Part shown: piece after piece, positions 25,623 through 34,889 of the stretch | Layout of the letters: the number at the start of each line of letters is the position of its first letter | How positions within the stretch are numbered: the stretch's first letter is position 1 | Assembly: GCA_023436395.1 (NCBI GenBank) | Contig: JAEZJJ010000047.1 | Span: forward strand, 81,163-145,162 | Source: Bacillota bacterium | Lineage (GTDB): Bacteria; Bacillota; Clostridia; Lachnospirales; Cellulosilyticaceae | DNA length: 64,000 bases | Direction: 5' to 3' | Translations under genes and position numbers: made by a program | The notes under the pieces: generated by a model | What the model was told of the DNA's origin: nothing | The model's database searches: none | The model's input: the letters and a program-made list of their open reading frames with translations, nothing else

Positions 25623-26447
25623 TCACTCCATCCTAACTTTCCTATATACAGAAGGCATAACGTATTGAAACCTAGTATGATCTTGATTGAGACATTCTGA
25701 GTGTCCAATAAAAAGATATCCGCCATATTCCAAAGAATCATAAAACTTATCCACTAATTCCTGTTTTGTTTGTGCATCAAAATAAATCATCACATTTCTG
25801 CAAAATATCACATGGAATTTTCTTTTAAATGGAAATATTTTATCTGTTAAATTAAACCTTCTAAAAATTACTTCATCCTTTAGCTGATCTGTAATCACAA
25901 AATGTTCATGACTATAGTTACAAAAATAGTTAAGTCTCCAATTAACTGGAAGCGTAGCTATTTTTTCATTACTGTACACTCCTTTCCTTGCTTCTTCAAG
26001 TACTTTGCCTGAAATGTCAGTTGCTAATATCTTGGTATTCCACAACCTCTTTTCTTTTCCGAAAAACTCATCAACAATCATCGCTAAGGTATATGGCTCC
26101 TCTCCGGAAGAACAGCCTGCACTCCATATCCTTAGGTCCTTATCCTTGGCTTTTTTTGTAATTTCGGGTAGCGTTTTCTCTGCAAAATATTTAAAGTGAT
26201 CCACTTCTCTCATAAAAAAGGTATGATTGGTAGTGATTTTATTAATTAATGTGGTCACTGCCACTTCTGTTTTATCTGATACAACATAGTTATAATACTC
26301 TGTGAAATCATTAAACCCTTTTTCAATCAGTACATTTTGAAGTCTTCCAACTAATAAAGCCTGTTTTTCTTCTTTTAAGTAAATGCCATAATGTGTTTTA
26401 ATATAAGCTGCTAATTGATTAAACTCTTTTTTTGTAATTGTAATCAC
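25623..26447 (-). CDS. cheR: Chemoreceptor glutamate methyltransferase
   Basis: About 274 residues if started at the GTG at 26447, 9 bp after AGAGGTG. The alternative GTG at 26459 lies inside that ribosome site. The typical start ITITKKEFNQLAAYI, the CheR N-terminal helix bundle (VAVTTLINKITTNHTFFMRE), and the SAM site (IWSAGCSSGEEPYTLAM) are present, as is the late VIFCRNVMIYFD. It methylates receptor glutamates and opposes CheB, its downstream neighbour. The ribosome site can be hidden in a hairpin (26457-26477) that competes with another (26474-26497), so its translation may be limited. Confidence 0.94.
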   Translation of the reverse strand: MITITKKEFNQLAAYIKTHYGIYLKEEKQALLVGRLQNVLIEKGFNDFTEYYNYVVSDKTEVAVTTLINKITTNHTFFMREVDHFKYFAEKTLPEITKKAKDKDLRIWSAGCSSGEEPYTLAMIVDEFFGKEKRLWNTKILATDISGKVLEEARKGVYSNEKIATLPVNWRLNYFCNYSHEHFVITDQLKDEVIFRRFNLTDKIFPFKRKFHVIFCRNVMIYFDAQTKQELVDKFYDSLEYGGYLFIGHSECLNQDHTRFQYVMPSVYRKVRME

Positions 26448-26456
26448 AAATTCATT

Positions 26457-26497
26457 CACCTCTTATAAAGAGAGGTGCAAGCCTTTCGGCTCACACC
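26457..26497 (-). promoter_or_regulatory. Overlapping hairpins at the mcp-cheR junction
   Basis: CACCTCT (26457-26463) pairs perfectly with AGAGGTG (26471-26477). GGTGCAAGCC (26474-26483) pairs, with two mismatches, with GGCTCACACC (26488-26497). The two stems share 26474-26477 and cannot coexist. On the minus-strand message the first stem covers the cheR ribosome site. Confidence 0.55.
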
Positions 26498-26512
26498 ATC
26501 ACTTAAGTTATA

Positions 26513-28351
26513 TTAATACTTTCCAAATTCCATATCACTTAATGTTATCTTTGGTTTTGTATTTATCACTTTCTCATGTGATTCTGGCATTTGCCCTAAA
26601 CTATTGTTTCCTGCTTTTGACATATTCTCAAGCATCCTTAATACATCTGGACTTAATTTTTCGTATTGATTATATGCACTAGTATTTGTCTTAAGTTTAA
26701 ATTGATTGACTGTTTCTTTTAAACGATTTGCTTGGCTGGAAAGTTCCTCACTTGCAGCGGCACTTTCTTCTGAAGTAGCTGAGTTAGACTGCACAACCTG
26801 TGATACTTGCATAATTCCCTGATTAATTTGATTAATACTAATTGCCTGTTCATTAGATGCATTTGCTATACCACTTACAAGGGTAGCGACATTTTCAATA
26901 CCATCTACAATTTTATCAAGCGCCTGAGCTGTGTTTTTAGCAATGATTGTGCCATCTTCAGATTTCTTAATGGAGCCTTCAATCATATCCGTTGTCTCTT
27001 TTGCAGCATTGGCAGAACGAGCCGCAAGATTTCTTACTTCTTCCGCCACTACTGCAAAGCCTTTTCCATGTTGTCCAGCTCTTGCGGCTTCAACTGCTGC
27101 ATTGAGTGCAAGTATATTGGTCTGAAATGCAATATCATCAATGACTTTAATTACCTTTGAAATATTAGTAGAGGATTCATTGATTTCATCCATTGCCTTG
27201 AGCATTTCCCGCATCTGAGAATTGCCTTGTTTTGCATTAGCTTTTGCATCTTCAGCTATTTCATTGGCTTGATTAGCATTTTGCGCATTAAGCGTTGTCT
27301 GTGAAGCGATTTCTTCAATAGAGGCTGTAAGTTGTTCTATTGCACTTGACTGTTCCGTTGCTCCTTCTGAAAGAAGAATACTTGAGTCTGATACCTGTTT
27401 TGAACCTATGGCAACTTGCTCTGATGCAGCATAGATATCGGATAAAACCTCATTATTTTTCCTTACCATTTCAGTTAACTTATTACCAAGTAAGTCATTT
27501 GGAGAGCTAATTGGAATTTCTACTGTAAGATCTCCAGCAGCTACCTTTTCTGCAGCTAAGGCTTGAGCACGAATGTTATCAACCATCTTTCCAAAGGATG
27601 CTGCTAAACTTCCAACCTCATCCTTGCTGTCTGCCTCGACGTTGACATTTACATCGCCTAGGGCAAGTTGATCTGCTGCCTTTACCATCTTCTTGATTGG
27701 TGTACTGATCACGCGTGAGATATAAAGACCAAGCGTAATAGATATAATCGCGCCAATTACTATCACAATAATCATCGTCTTAACTGCATTTGATGTCACA
27801 GTATCATTATATTTAGCCATTTGCTCCGCATCAGTAGCATTATTACTCATTAGGTTGTTAAATATAGTTCTAAGCTTGTCACCTAGTTCTTCGCTATCAA
27901 CTCGGATAACCTTCTCTGCTTCTGCATCCTGCCCAGCATTAGTATAGTTAACTACCTCCTGCATATAAACTTTATATTGTTCCCAATCCAAACTTATTTC
28001 TTCATGTAAATCTCTGTCTTCATCACTTTTTATTGTGTCCTTATATTTTAAAAGTAAATCATCTATATCAGTGCGCATTTCTTCAATTATAGCAATTGCT
28101 TCTGCTTCATCTGCTTCTGTTTCCACTATGGCTAATTTTAATGCATTATATCGCAAACGTTCAAATTTGCCATACGCCTCTCCTCCATAAGCAATACCTA
28201 ATGTGTATTTCTCATACAAAAGAGTATCCCCGTCATTAATCTCATATATATTACTTAATCCAACAATACCTACTACCGCCGAAATAAATGCTACTACAAG
28301 AAACCCTAAAATGAGTTTTGTTGCTATCCTAAGATTTTTATACCATGTCAT
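26513..28351 (-). CDS. Methyl-accepting chemotaxis protein (in che operon)
   Basis: 612 residues. Two membrane helices (about 13-33 and 190-212) flank a four-helix-bundle sensing domain of about 155 residues, rich in acidic residues. A HAMP domain (about 210-265) leads into the signalling domain with the hairpin tip IDDIAFQTNILALNAAVEAA, RAGQHGKGFAVVAEEVRNLA and methylatable helices with Gln/Glu pairs. The very end has a 40-residue tail. GGAGGTG precedes the start. It is probably the main receptor for the array built with the CheA and CheW encoded beside it. The ligand is unknown. Confidence 0.93.
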   Translation of the reverse strand: MTWYKNLRIATKLILGFLVVAFISAVVGIVGLSNIYEINDGDTLLYEKYTLGIAYGGEAYGKFERLRYNALKLAIVETEADEAEAIAIIEEMRTDIDDLLLKYKDTIKSDEDRDLHEEISLDWEQYKVYMQEVVNYTNAGQDAEAEKVIRVDSEELGDKLRTIFNNLMSNNATDAEQMAKYNDTVTSNAVKTMIIVIVIGAIISITLGLYISRVISTPIKKMVKAADQLALGDVNVNVEADSKDEVGSLAASFGKMVDNIRAQALAAEKVAAGDLTVEIPISSPNDLLGNKLTEMVRKNNEVLSDIYAASEQVAIGSKQVSDSSILLSEGATEQSSAIEQLTASIEEIASQTTLNAQNANQANEIAEDAKANAKQGNSQMREMLKAMDEINESSTNISKVIKVIDDIAFQTNILALNAAVEAARAGQHGKGFAVVAEEVRNLAARSANAAKETTDMIEGSIKKSEDGTIIAKNTAQALDKIVDGIENVATLVSGIANASNEQAISINQINQGIMQVSQVVQSNSATSEESAAASEELSSQANRLKETVNQFKLKTNTSAYNQYEKLSPDVLRMLENMSKAGNNSLGQMPESHEKVINTKPKITLSDMEFGKY

Positions 28352-28379
28352 CCTAACACCTCCATTAAATTATATGACT

Positions 28380-28874
28380 TTATAAATTTTCACTTAAGCC
28401 TTCCAATTCGTCTTCTGTTAAAAGCTTCTCACAATCTAAAAGTAGTTTTACCTCGTCTCCAATTTTCCCAATCTTCTTGATATACCTATTATTAAATCCT
28501 TTGTTCTTTTGTGGTGGGTCTACCATATCCTCTTCAGAAATGGTAATCACTTCTGCAACTGTATCCACAATAAGTCCTATAGATACTTCTTTAATGTCAA
28601 CCACGATCACACAAGTCCTATCGTTATATTCCTTTGGTTCTTTTTTGAATCTAAGTCTTACATCTAGTACTGGAATTATTTTACCCCTCAGATTGATAAT
28701 TCCCCTCACATATTCAGGAAGTTCTGGTATTTGAGTGATAGATTGAATGCCAATAATCTCAATGACGTACTTGATTTCAATACCATAGCTTTCTTTACCT
28801 AATGAAAAGGTCAAAAATCTATCTTTTTGAGTATCTTCTTCTATTTCCATAGTATCTTCAACTATGTCTGCCAT
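28380..28874 (-). CDS. cheW: Chemotaxis adaptor protein
   Basis: About 164 residues from the ATG at 28874 (AGGTGG upstream; the in-frame GTG four codons earlier lies in that site). A single CheW/SH3-like domain: LTFSLGKESYGIEIKYVIEI, then PEYVRGIINLRGKIIPVLDV and VDTVAEVITI, preceded by an acidic 20-residue extension and followed by a short tail. It links receptors to CheA at the inner membrane. It lies 28 bp upstream of the mcp gene and 84 bp downstream of cheA. Confidence 0.95.
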   Translation of the reverse strand: MADIVEDTMEIEEDTQKDRFLTFSLGKESYGIEIKYVIEIIGIQSITQIPELPEYVRGIINLRGKIIPVLDVRLRFKKEPKEYNDRTCVIVVDIKEVSIGLIVDTVAEVITISEEDMVDPPQKNKGFNNRYIKKIGKIGDEVKLLLDCEKLLTEDELEGLSENL

Positions 28875-28958
28875 ATCTTCTTCCACCTTTCTTTTTGTAT
28901 TTGTATAACTTATGTATTAGCATAAAATAATCTTGATGTTTTAAAATCACTTTACACT

Positions 28959-31079
28959 TTACAAGCTAATTAATCCCGCAACATCTATAATCAGACTGAT
29001 GCTTCCGTCTCCAAGCAGTGTACATCCAGAAAGACCTTTTATCGTTTTGAAGTTCTGAATATATTCAGGTAATGTCTTAACAACTACCTGCTGTTGTCCT
29101 AAAAGTTCATCTGCAAAAAGGCATATCATATGTTCTGATTGTTCAACCATAATAATAATCCCATCTGTTAGATTGGTAACCGTTGTCTTAATTCCATATC
29201 TTTGATGCAGTCTAATAATTGAATAGCACTGTCCTCTTACCATAATCATTTCATTGTTGTCTTCATCAAAGAAAATATCACACTCTTTGGGTCTAAAAGA
29301 TTGCTTAATAGAAATAGTGGGTATAGTAAAGCATGAATTCCCAACTTTTATATTCATTCCATCTATAATAGCTAAGGTTAGCGGTATCTTGAGGGTAATT
29401 TGAGTGCCTTTATCCGGCAAGCTGTCTACGCTTACTGAGCCACCAACAACTTCAATATTCTTAGCCACCACATCCATTCCTACGCCACGCCCAGAGAATT
29501 CAGTAATTTGCTCATTGGTTGAAAAACCTGGAAGTAAAATCAGGTTAAACACTTCCCGATCAGTCATATCATTTTCATTTTTTACAAGTAGTTGGTTCTC
29601 TTTAGCCTTTTTCAATATCTTGGCTCTATCTAACCCTTTACCATCATCTTTAACAAAAATGAGGACGTCGCTTCCAGAATTTATTGCTTCCAGAGTTACA
29701 ACTCCGTTTTTTGCTTTTCCTTTTGCTAATCTTTCACTGGCATTTTCAATACCATGATCAATGGCATTTCGAACAAGGTGCATCAGTGGATCTGAGATAT
29801 GCTCAATAATATTCTTATCAACTTCTGTAGCATCACCAACAATTTCAAGCTTCACATCCTTCTCTAATTTCTTACACATATCACGAACAATGCGATGCAT
29901 TTTATTAAAGGTAGCAGAAAGAGGAACCATTCTTATGGACATCACCATATCCTGCATCTCAGTCGTTATTTTGTTTAATTGTCTTGCAGCCTTATAAAAA
30001 TTGTCTAATTCCAAGCCTTGTAAATCTGGATTTTGAATGACCATTGCCTCTGAAATAACCATTTCTCCAACAAGATCCATCAACTTGTCTAATTTTGCAA
30101 CGCTAACACTAATAATGCTTTGAGTTGTAGAAGTAGATCTCATATCTTTGCCGACAGTATCCTTACTGATAGTATCCTTACCCGTTTTGGGATCTATTTT
30201 TAGAGGTTCAATAATCTCTGGTATCGCATCAACTTCCTGTACTATTTTATCTGGATTCTTCTTAAAAATACTTTTGATTTCTTCCTCATTTTCTAATTGT
30301 TTTAATTCCATGTCTTTTAGAAAAATGGTCTGCATAAGAAAATCATTTATCATATCATATGTATAGTCTGACCTCATATAAACGTGAAACCCTTCCCTAC
30401 GTATCATTTCTATGGTGTCATCATTATCAATAATATCCTCGGGCACATACACCATTTGATCCGTTATTGCTTTTAGGTTGCGAATAACAGTGAAAGCACG
30501 TATGTTTTCCATTCCGCAGCCTTCTTCAAAATAAATGATTGCCTTAAAGGTATTGCAATAAGTATGATTTGAAATTTGATTTTCAGACAAAACACTTTGA
30601 TCTTTGATATCAATCTTTTCTTTCTCATTTATTTCTTTTTCAGTCTTTTGAGTATCTGATGCATTATTTTCTTTTAATCGTATTAAAAACTGCTTCAGCG
30701 CATGAATCAGGGAAGAGGAATCCCCATCTGCATTTATACCATTCTTGATTTTATCTACCTCACCCTTTATAAAATCAACTCCACCAAGAACCATATCCGA
30801 TAATGCTGAGAAATCTAATTTTTCAGGATTTTCTTCTCGTAGATAGTAAAATATATCTTCCATTGTATGCGCTAGCGTTGATATATTTTCGAACATCATC
30901 ATAGCTGCTGAGCCCTTTATAGTATGCATCATTCTAAATATTTCGTTAATAGTGTCTTGTGTAAAGCAACTGCTTTCCTGTTCACTACTTAATACAGACT
31001 GTTCAAGTTGTTCAATAAGTTGTGTTGTTTCAAATAGAAACATATCCAGCATTGGTTCATTTATAAATTGTTCTGACAT
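28959..31079 (-). CDS. cheA: Chemotaxis histidine kinase
   Basis: About 706 residues from the ATG at 31079, 8 bp after GGAGG. P1 (Hpt) carries the phospho-acceptor His in MMHTIKGSAAMM. A P2-like region spans about 170-260 and the P3 dimerisation helices follow ISVSVAKLDKLMDLVGEMVI. The P4 kinase core has HLVRNAIDHGIE (N box), FVKDDGKGLD (G1) and GRGVGMDVV (G2). P5 is the CheW-like regulatory domain (TLAIIDGMNIKVG, then DELLGQQQVVVKTL). All domains are intact. It phosphorylates CheY and CheB encoded in the same operon. Confidence 0.95.
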   Translation of the reverse strand: MSEQFINEPMLDMFLFETTQLIEQLEQSVLSSEQESSCFTQDTINEIFRMMHTIKGSAAMMMFENISTLAHTMEDIFYYLREENPEKLDFSALSDMVLGGVDFIKGEVDKIKNGINADGDSSSLIHALKQFLIRLKENNASDTQKTEKEINEKEKIDIKDQSVLSENQISNHTYCNTFKAIIYFEEGCGMENIRAFTVIRNLKAITDQMVYVPEDIIDNDDTIEMIRREGFHVYMRSDYTYDMINDFLMQTIFLKDMELKQLENEEEIKSIFKKNPDKIVQEVDAIPEIIEPLKIDPKTGKDTISKDTVGKDMRSTSTTQSIISVSVAKLDKLMDLVGEMVISEAMVIQNPDLQGLELDNFYKAARQLNKITTEMQDMVMSIRMVPLSATFNKMHRIVRDMCKKLEKDVKLEIVGDATEVDKNIIEHISDPLMHLVRNAIDHGIENASERLAKGKAKNGVVTLEAINSGSDVLIFVKDDGKGLDRAKILKKAKENQLLVKNENDMTDREVFNLILLPGFSTNEQITEFSGRGVGMDVVAKNIEVVGGSVSVDSLPDKGTQITLKIPLTLAIIDGMNIKVGNSCFTIPTISIKQSFRPKECDIFFDEDNNEMIMVRGQCYSIIRLHQRYGIKTTVTNLTDGIIIMVEQSEHMICLFADELLGQQQVVVKTLPEYIQNFKTIKGLSGCTLLGDGSISLIIDVAGLISL

Positions 31080-31110
31080 ATTCATTGCCTCCAAATTAAA
31101 TGACTTTCTT

Positions 31111-31473
31111 TTATAACGCTAACACCTTATTAAGATTTAGAACAATACTCTCCTCCTTAAATGGTTTTACGATAAATGATTTTGCTCCTTGCATAACTGC
31201 TTCTTTAACAAAGTGCTCCTGTCCCATCGCAGAAATCATTACAATTTTGGCTTTAGAGTCATACTCTAGTATGGATTTTAAAGCATCAATTCCGCTCATC
31301 ACTGGCATTGTAATGTCCATAGTGACTATGTCTGGATTTAATTCTTTATATTTTAGTATACCTTCCATGCCATTTTCAGCCTCTCCAATCACATCAAACC
31401 CGTTACTTTGAAGCATATTCTTAATCACACACCTCATAAATGCTGCATCATCCACAATTAGAACTTTTTTCAT
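31111..31473 (-). CDS. cheY: Chemotaxis response regulator, single receiver domain
   Basis: About 120 residues from the ATG at 31473 (GAGGGTG upstream; two GTG codons before it are in that site). The receiver core is complete: acidic pair in VLIVDDAAF, acceptor D in DIVTMDITMPVMSG, T/S in MISAMGQ, K in FIVKPF. The sequence FMRCVIKNMLQSNGFDVIGE is that of Thermotoga/Bacillus CheY. It would carry the signal from CheA to the flagellar switch. First gene of the operon cheY-cheA-cheW-mcp-cheR-cheB; cheC and cheD are not in this cluster. Confidence 0.93.
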   Translation of the reverse strand: MKKVLIVDDAAFMRCVIKNMLQSNGFDVIGEAENGMEGILKYKELNPDIVTMDITMPVMSGIDALKSILEYDSKAKIVMISAMGQEHFVKEAVMQGAKSFIVKPFKEESIVLNLNKVLAL

Positions 31474-31488
31474 TTTTTTCACCCTCAC

Positions 31489-31766
31489 ACAGTTAAATTA
31501 TCTGAAAAAACTACTAAAAATTTTATATTTTATTATTATAATTTATAAATCATTACTATGACTAATACAAAAATAAGTGAAAATCTATAGATAAATTTTA
31601 TAACAGATTATATTAGAAGCATTACAGCCTTGGGTATATTGAATATTTTGGCGCATGAGAGCCGCCAATCCGGTATGTATTGAGCCACGATTTTGATCAA
31701 ATAGAGCCACTTGATCACAAGGTAAGCCAGTATACTATTTGGTTATTTGATTTACAGTTTTTTAAC
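31489..31766. other. Gene-free stretch holding an insertion-sequence end
   Basis: Contains the repeat triplet at 31650-31735 (listed separately), and the che operon promoter must lie near its left end. No gene is supported. Confidence 0.4.
31650..31735. mobile_element. Possible IS21-family terminal remnant
   Basis: GAGCCGC (31659-31665), GAGCCAC (31682-31688) and GAGCCAC (31704-31710) recur every 22-23 bp. On the other strand this reads GTGGCTC...GTGGCTCA...GCGGCTC, the spacing and sequence of the multiple terminal repeats bound by IS21-type transposases. No istA or istB coding sequence remains nearby. Confidence 0.4.
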
Positions 31767-31810
31767 TAAAAAAGACTATCAAGGCTTTTGTCACATTTAC
31801 CTCAATAGTC
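31767..31810 (-). terminator. Terminator of the second ECF operon
   Basis: On the minus strand GACTATTGAGG pairs with CCTTGATAGTC (with two G-U pairs) and is followed by TTTTTT. The wobble pairs form only in the minus-strand RNA, which fixes the direction. Confidence 0.8.
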
Positions 31811-31855
31811 ATATATTATTTAATCATTATCGTATTCTTCACATACTATCTTTAC

Positions 31856-33412
31856 CTATTTCTCATCAACTTTAATCTCATAGCCATCTATTGTAATGCT
31901 TTCAAGCTTTTTAATCTCTCCCTCACTATATAAGCTTTGTGTATCTGTAGCCATGATAAATGATTTATCACCCTCACTAATCATCATATTTCCTTCCATC
32001 TGATTCCAATTAAGTGACGTACCATCTGTATACTTAATCACTATTTTGTCCGTTATTAAACTATCATTTCCACTCCCGCTTCCCGTAATGATGAAATTGA
32101 ATAATGAATCATAAACTCCTTCAATCGTAATATTAGAGTCCCCACTCAATATAATCTTCTGTTTTAGCAAGTTTCTACTTCTATCTGTTTCACACTTCAT
32201 CTTAATGGGAACTTGCAGCCCTTTAGTTGTCATATGTGTTTCTGCCACATTAATAATTTGATGGATATATAACTCTGGCACTTCCTCTTTCTCTATCTGT
32301 ACGAACGAAGTGGTCCCTACCCCATTAAGATATGCACCACACTGCCTTGGTATATAGACGTTTCCATTTTTCTCATTTACTATTTTTGTTGCATAAGATT
32401 CTACTCGTCTTTCACCTTGAGCTTCCTGTTCTGAACCTCCTTCAAGGAATACTTGAAACATTTCTGTCCCCCGATCCGTTTGTTTGCTGATGCCAAAACA
32501 ACCCTCTACTGTCTTACCATCACTTGCCACAATCTTAGACGTTTCTTTTCCCCTTTTATAGAGCTCAACTTGCAGAGGCGACTCATAACAAACACTAGCA
32601 AAGCCCTCTGTATGTTCAAATCCCTCAAATAAGTTTTCTCTATCAATATTGATTTCTTGCCCATTTAAACTAGTACATTCACCCTCTACTTCAAGCTTAT
32701 ACCTTCGTGTATCTTCTTCTACATTTACATCTACAATCTCATCTAATTTAATAAAGCTTTCATAATAATTATTCAATACTGTATCCATCGCTTGTAATAA
32801 GAAACTCAGTGTTCTACCATCAGAGGATACCTTGGCATTTATAGGTGTCAATACCATCATATCCGTTCCATCGTTTTTACACAGCATAAATGGATAGCAT
32901 CTACTAATATCACCCCTTGTCCACAACCATTGCTCAATATCAGTGAAAGACAATGTCTTTTGATGGGGCTCTTGGGTAAAAATCTGAATTGGCCTTAAAT
33001 ATTCCTCACTCCATGGTAAACTATCCTCTCTTGTTAGACTTACAACAAATAGTGCCTGTCTAGGCTGAATGATACATTCCTCCACACACATCGTAATACC
33101 ATTTTGAGTCACTGTTGTCCCTACATTTTGGACCTCTTTATCCAGCTCATTTAATAGGTTAGAACTGATAAAACTTGAAAAACCATTCAAATGTCCACTC
33201 ATTGCAAATAGAGAACTTCCTAATAAACATATTCCGAACATCGCATATAGTATCTGTGCTCTTCTTTTCTTCTTTACACTCCGCCTCCTTACATTTGGCT
33301 CACTACTTTTTTCCGTTGCATAGCACTTTTGCCTAATGACTTCTTTACTTTTTTCATCTGCTTGTATTTCCTTAAGGAGCTCATCTATTTTACTTTTGAA
33401 GGTATTGTCCAT
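31856..33412 (-). CDS. DUF4179 anti-sigma-type membrane protein (second copy)
   Basis: 518 residues. The N-terminal cytoplasmic part (1-50, rich in Lys/Arg: VRRRSVKKKRRAQ) precedes one membrane helix (ILYAMFGICLLGSSLFAM) and a large outer domain, mostly beta, with DUF4179-type segments around NLLNELDKEVQNVGTTVTQN. It starts 23 bp before the end of the sigma gene with GAGGGG as ribosome site, so it is co-translated with it. It resembles in layout, though little in sequence, the protein at 9143-10612. By family knowledge it holds the ECF sigma at the membrane until an envelope signal arrives. Confidence 0.85.
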   Translation of the reverse strand: MDNTFKSKIDELLKEIQADEKSKEVIRQKCYATEKSSEPNVRRRSVKKKRRAQILYAMFGICLLGSSLFAMSGHLNGFSSFISSNLLNELDKEVQNVGTTVTQNGITMCVEECIIQPRQALFVVSLTREDSLPWSEEYLRPIQIFTQEPHQKTLSFTDIEQWLWTRGDISRCYPFMLCKNDGTDMMVLTPINAKVSSDGRTLSFLLQAMDTVLNNYYESFIKLDEIVDVNVEEDTRRYKLEVEGECTSLNGQEINIDRENLFEGFEHTEGFASVCYESPLQVELYKRGKETSKIVASDGKTVEGCFGISKQTDRGTEMFQVFLEGGSEQEAQGERRVESYATKIVNEKNGNVYIPRQCGAYLNGVGTTSFVQIEKEEVPELYIHQIINVAETHMTTKGLQVPIKMKCETDRSRNLLKQKIILSGDSNITIEGVYDSLFNFIITGSGSGNDSLITDKIVIKYTDGTSLNWNQMEGNMMISEGDKSFIMATDTQSLYSEGEIKKLESITIDGYEIKVDEK

Positions 33413-33917
33413 CGTTTATCCCCTCTTCCTCAAAAATGATCTTAAGCTTTTTTCTCCCTCTTACTAGCCTTGTTTTCACTGTTTCTTCTTTCAGTTGCAA
33501 AACACTGGCAATCTCACTGATCTTCATTTCCTGATAATAGAAAAGTAAAATAACCTCCCTATACTTCGAGTTTAGTTGGTATACATTTTCTAAAATGCAG
33601 GTTGCTTCGTCCTTCTTAATAATTTCTGCTTCTACTTGTTTATAAGCATTTCGCTCATCTACCCCTTCAAGTCCAATAATCACCCTTCTAAACCAACTGG
33701 TCTGGCGATAATTTTTACATGTATTAATAGCAATCCGCATCAACCATGTTGTTAGCTTTGATTCCCCTCGAAAACTCTCATAGCAATCATAAAACTTAAT
33801 GAAGGTTTCCTGCATTGCTTCTTCTGCTAACTGATAATCTTTTAAGTATAAGTAGCACGTTCTCAAAATCGAGTCCGCATACTGGTTCATAATGTCTTCA
33901 AACTCTATTCGCTCCAT
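33390..33917 (-). CDS. ECF-type RNA polymerase sigma factor (second copy)
   Basis: 175 residues. Region 2 (YLYLKDYQLAEEAMQETFIK, then FRGESKLTTWLMRIAINTC) and region 4 (YREVILLFYYQEMKISEIAS, then ETVKTRLVRGRKKLK) are complete. The upstream TGAAAC-16-TTGTCTAA box is close to the box before the first ECF operon, so the two systems may recognise related promoters or cross-talk. It is first in a two-gene operon with the DUF4179 protein and lacks the secreted third gene of the other operon. Confidence 0.93.
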   Translation of the reverse strand: MERIEFEDIMNQYADSILRTCYLYLKDYQLAEEAMQETFIKFYDCYESFRGESKLTTWLMRIAINTCKNYRQTSWFRRVIIGLEGVDERNAYKQVEAEIIKKDEATCILENVYQLNSKYREVILLFYYQEMKISEIASVLQLKEETVKTRLVRGRKKLKIIFEEEGINDGQYLQK

Positions 33918-33981
33918 TTCTCCTCCCCATTAACAAAATCAAGTCTCTTGCATATTTCCCCAAGTCATTTATTACATTATA

Positions 33982-34011
33982 TTAGACAAGATAAATCAAA
34001 AAAAGGTTTCA
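33982..34011 (-). promoter_or_regulatory. ECF-type promoter of the second ECF operon
   Basis: TGAAAC (34006-34011), 16 bp starting CTTTTTTT, TTGTCTAA (33982-33989) on the minus strand, 65 bp before the sigma gene. The -35 AAC and -10 GTC elements are classical for ECF sigma factors, and this points to autoregulation. Confidence 0.75.
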
Positions 34012-34133
34012 TCATGATGTTTTCTTAACTCTTGCATAAGCATCAACTCAAACATATAGTCATATGAGCTCATTTTGACGACATATTAATTATAGCTTAT
34101 AAAAACTGATTTTATGTACATTTTCTAGCATAT

Positions 34134-34161
34134 AAAAAAGCCCTTGAAATCAAGAGCTTTT
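34134..34161 (-). terminator. Terminator of the heme oxygenase gene
   Basis: Minus strand AAAAGCTCTTG and CAAGGGCTTTT form a stem with one G-U pair and end in TTTTTT. Confidence 0.8.
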
Positions 34162-34214
34162 CATTAAATCATATATTAAGATTTATAGCTATCACCATTT
34201 ACTTACTCAATATT

Positions 34215-34850
34215 TTACTTGTGAAGATATAGTTTTGCATCCAACTCATTTGAAATAGCCATATTATAAATGTAGACATTGCTTATTTCTATAGCAAATA
34301 GATTTTGCATATGTTCTGATAAATTTAATTTCTCGAAGTTTCTATGATATCCCATCACATAGTCCCTGATATCTCCAATGTTAGGTTGTGAATAATAGTT
34401 TAGTGCATCTGCAGGAATATCATAACTTTTAGTTAGTACTTCAGGGAATATCCTTCCACCAAATAAATCTGCAATAAATCTAACATAAGCATAAGTTACA
34501 ATCAACTCTGGGTGTTCTTCATCTACCTCGTATATTCTCGCTACACATGCTTCTGTAGAAGGCAATAACTTCATTTCTGATAGTTTATCTCCAGCCAGAA
34601 TTTCTAAGTCCTTTTTTATTAATTCGGCTCTATATAGCTCTTTCGTAACAAAGTATTTAATACCTTCATGGTTTAAGTGCTTATCGAGAGAATCCTCTAT
34701 AGCTTTATACATAGCATGTAAATTAAAGATATACTCAATATAGCCTTCTTTACTTGCTTTACCTTCAATCAATCTCTTAATAAACCCACTTTTTTCAGAT
34801 GCTAAGTGCAAAGCATTAGTATTGTTTCTTATGTTCATCATAAAATCCAT
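34215..34850 (-). CDS. Heme oxygenase-like protein
   Basis: 211 residues, all-helical. The proximal-ligand histidine would be H15 in NALHLASEKSGF, and the distal helix reads TYAYVRFIADLFGGRIF, a close analogue of the YxRYxGDLSGG signature in which flexible glycines lie over the heme. KEGYIEYIFNLHAMYKAIE matches the second helix of the family. Enzymes of this type open heme to biliverdin and release iron, though in strict anaerobes the role may be heme binding or oxygen defence. Two Fur-box-like sites upstream (34890-34904 and 34935-34949) indicate iron control. It is a single-gene unit with its own terminator. Confidence 0.8.
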   Translation of the reverse strand: MDFMMNIRNNTNALHLASEKSGFIKRLIEGKASKEGYIEYIFNLHAMYKAIEDSLDKHLNHEGIKYFVTKELYRAELIKKDLEILAGDKLSEMKLLPSTEACVARIYEVDEEHPELIVTYAYVRFIADLFGGRIFPEVLTKSYDIPADALNYYSQPNIGDIRDYVMGYHRNFEKLNLSEHMQNLFAIEISNVYIYNMAISNELDAKLYLHK

Positions 34851-34889
34851 AGTTACTCACCTCATTTCATAATTATAGTTTTCATTAGC

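Noticed and set aside
24641..31411. Many long plus-strand frames opposite the chemotaxis genes
   Set aside because: They are shadows of the minus-strand coding sequences, without start sites or family features.
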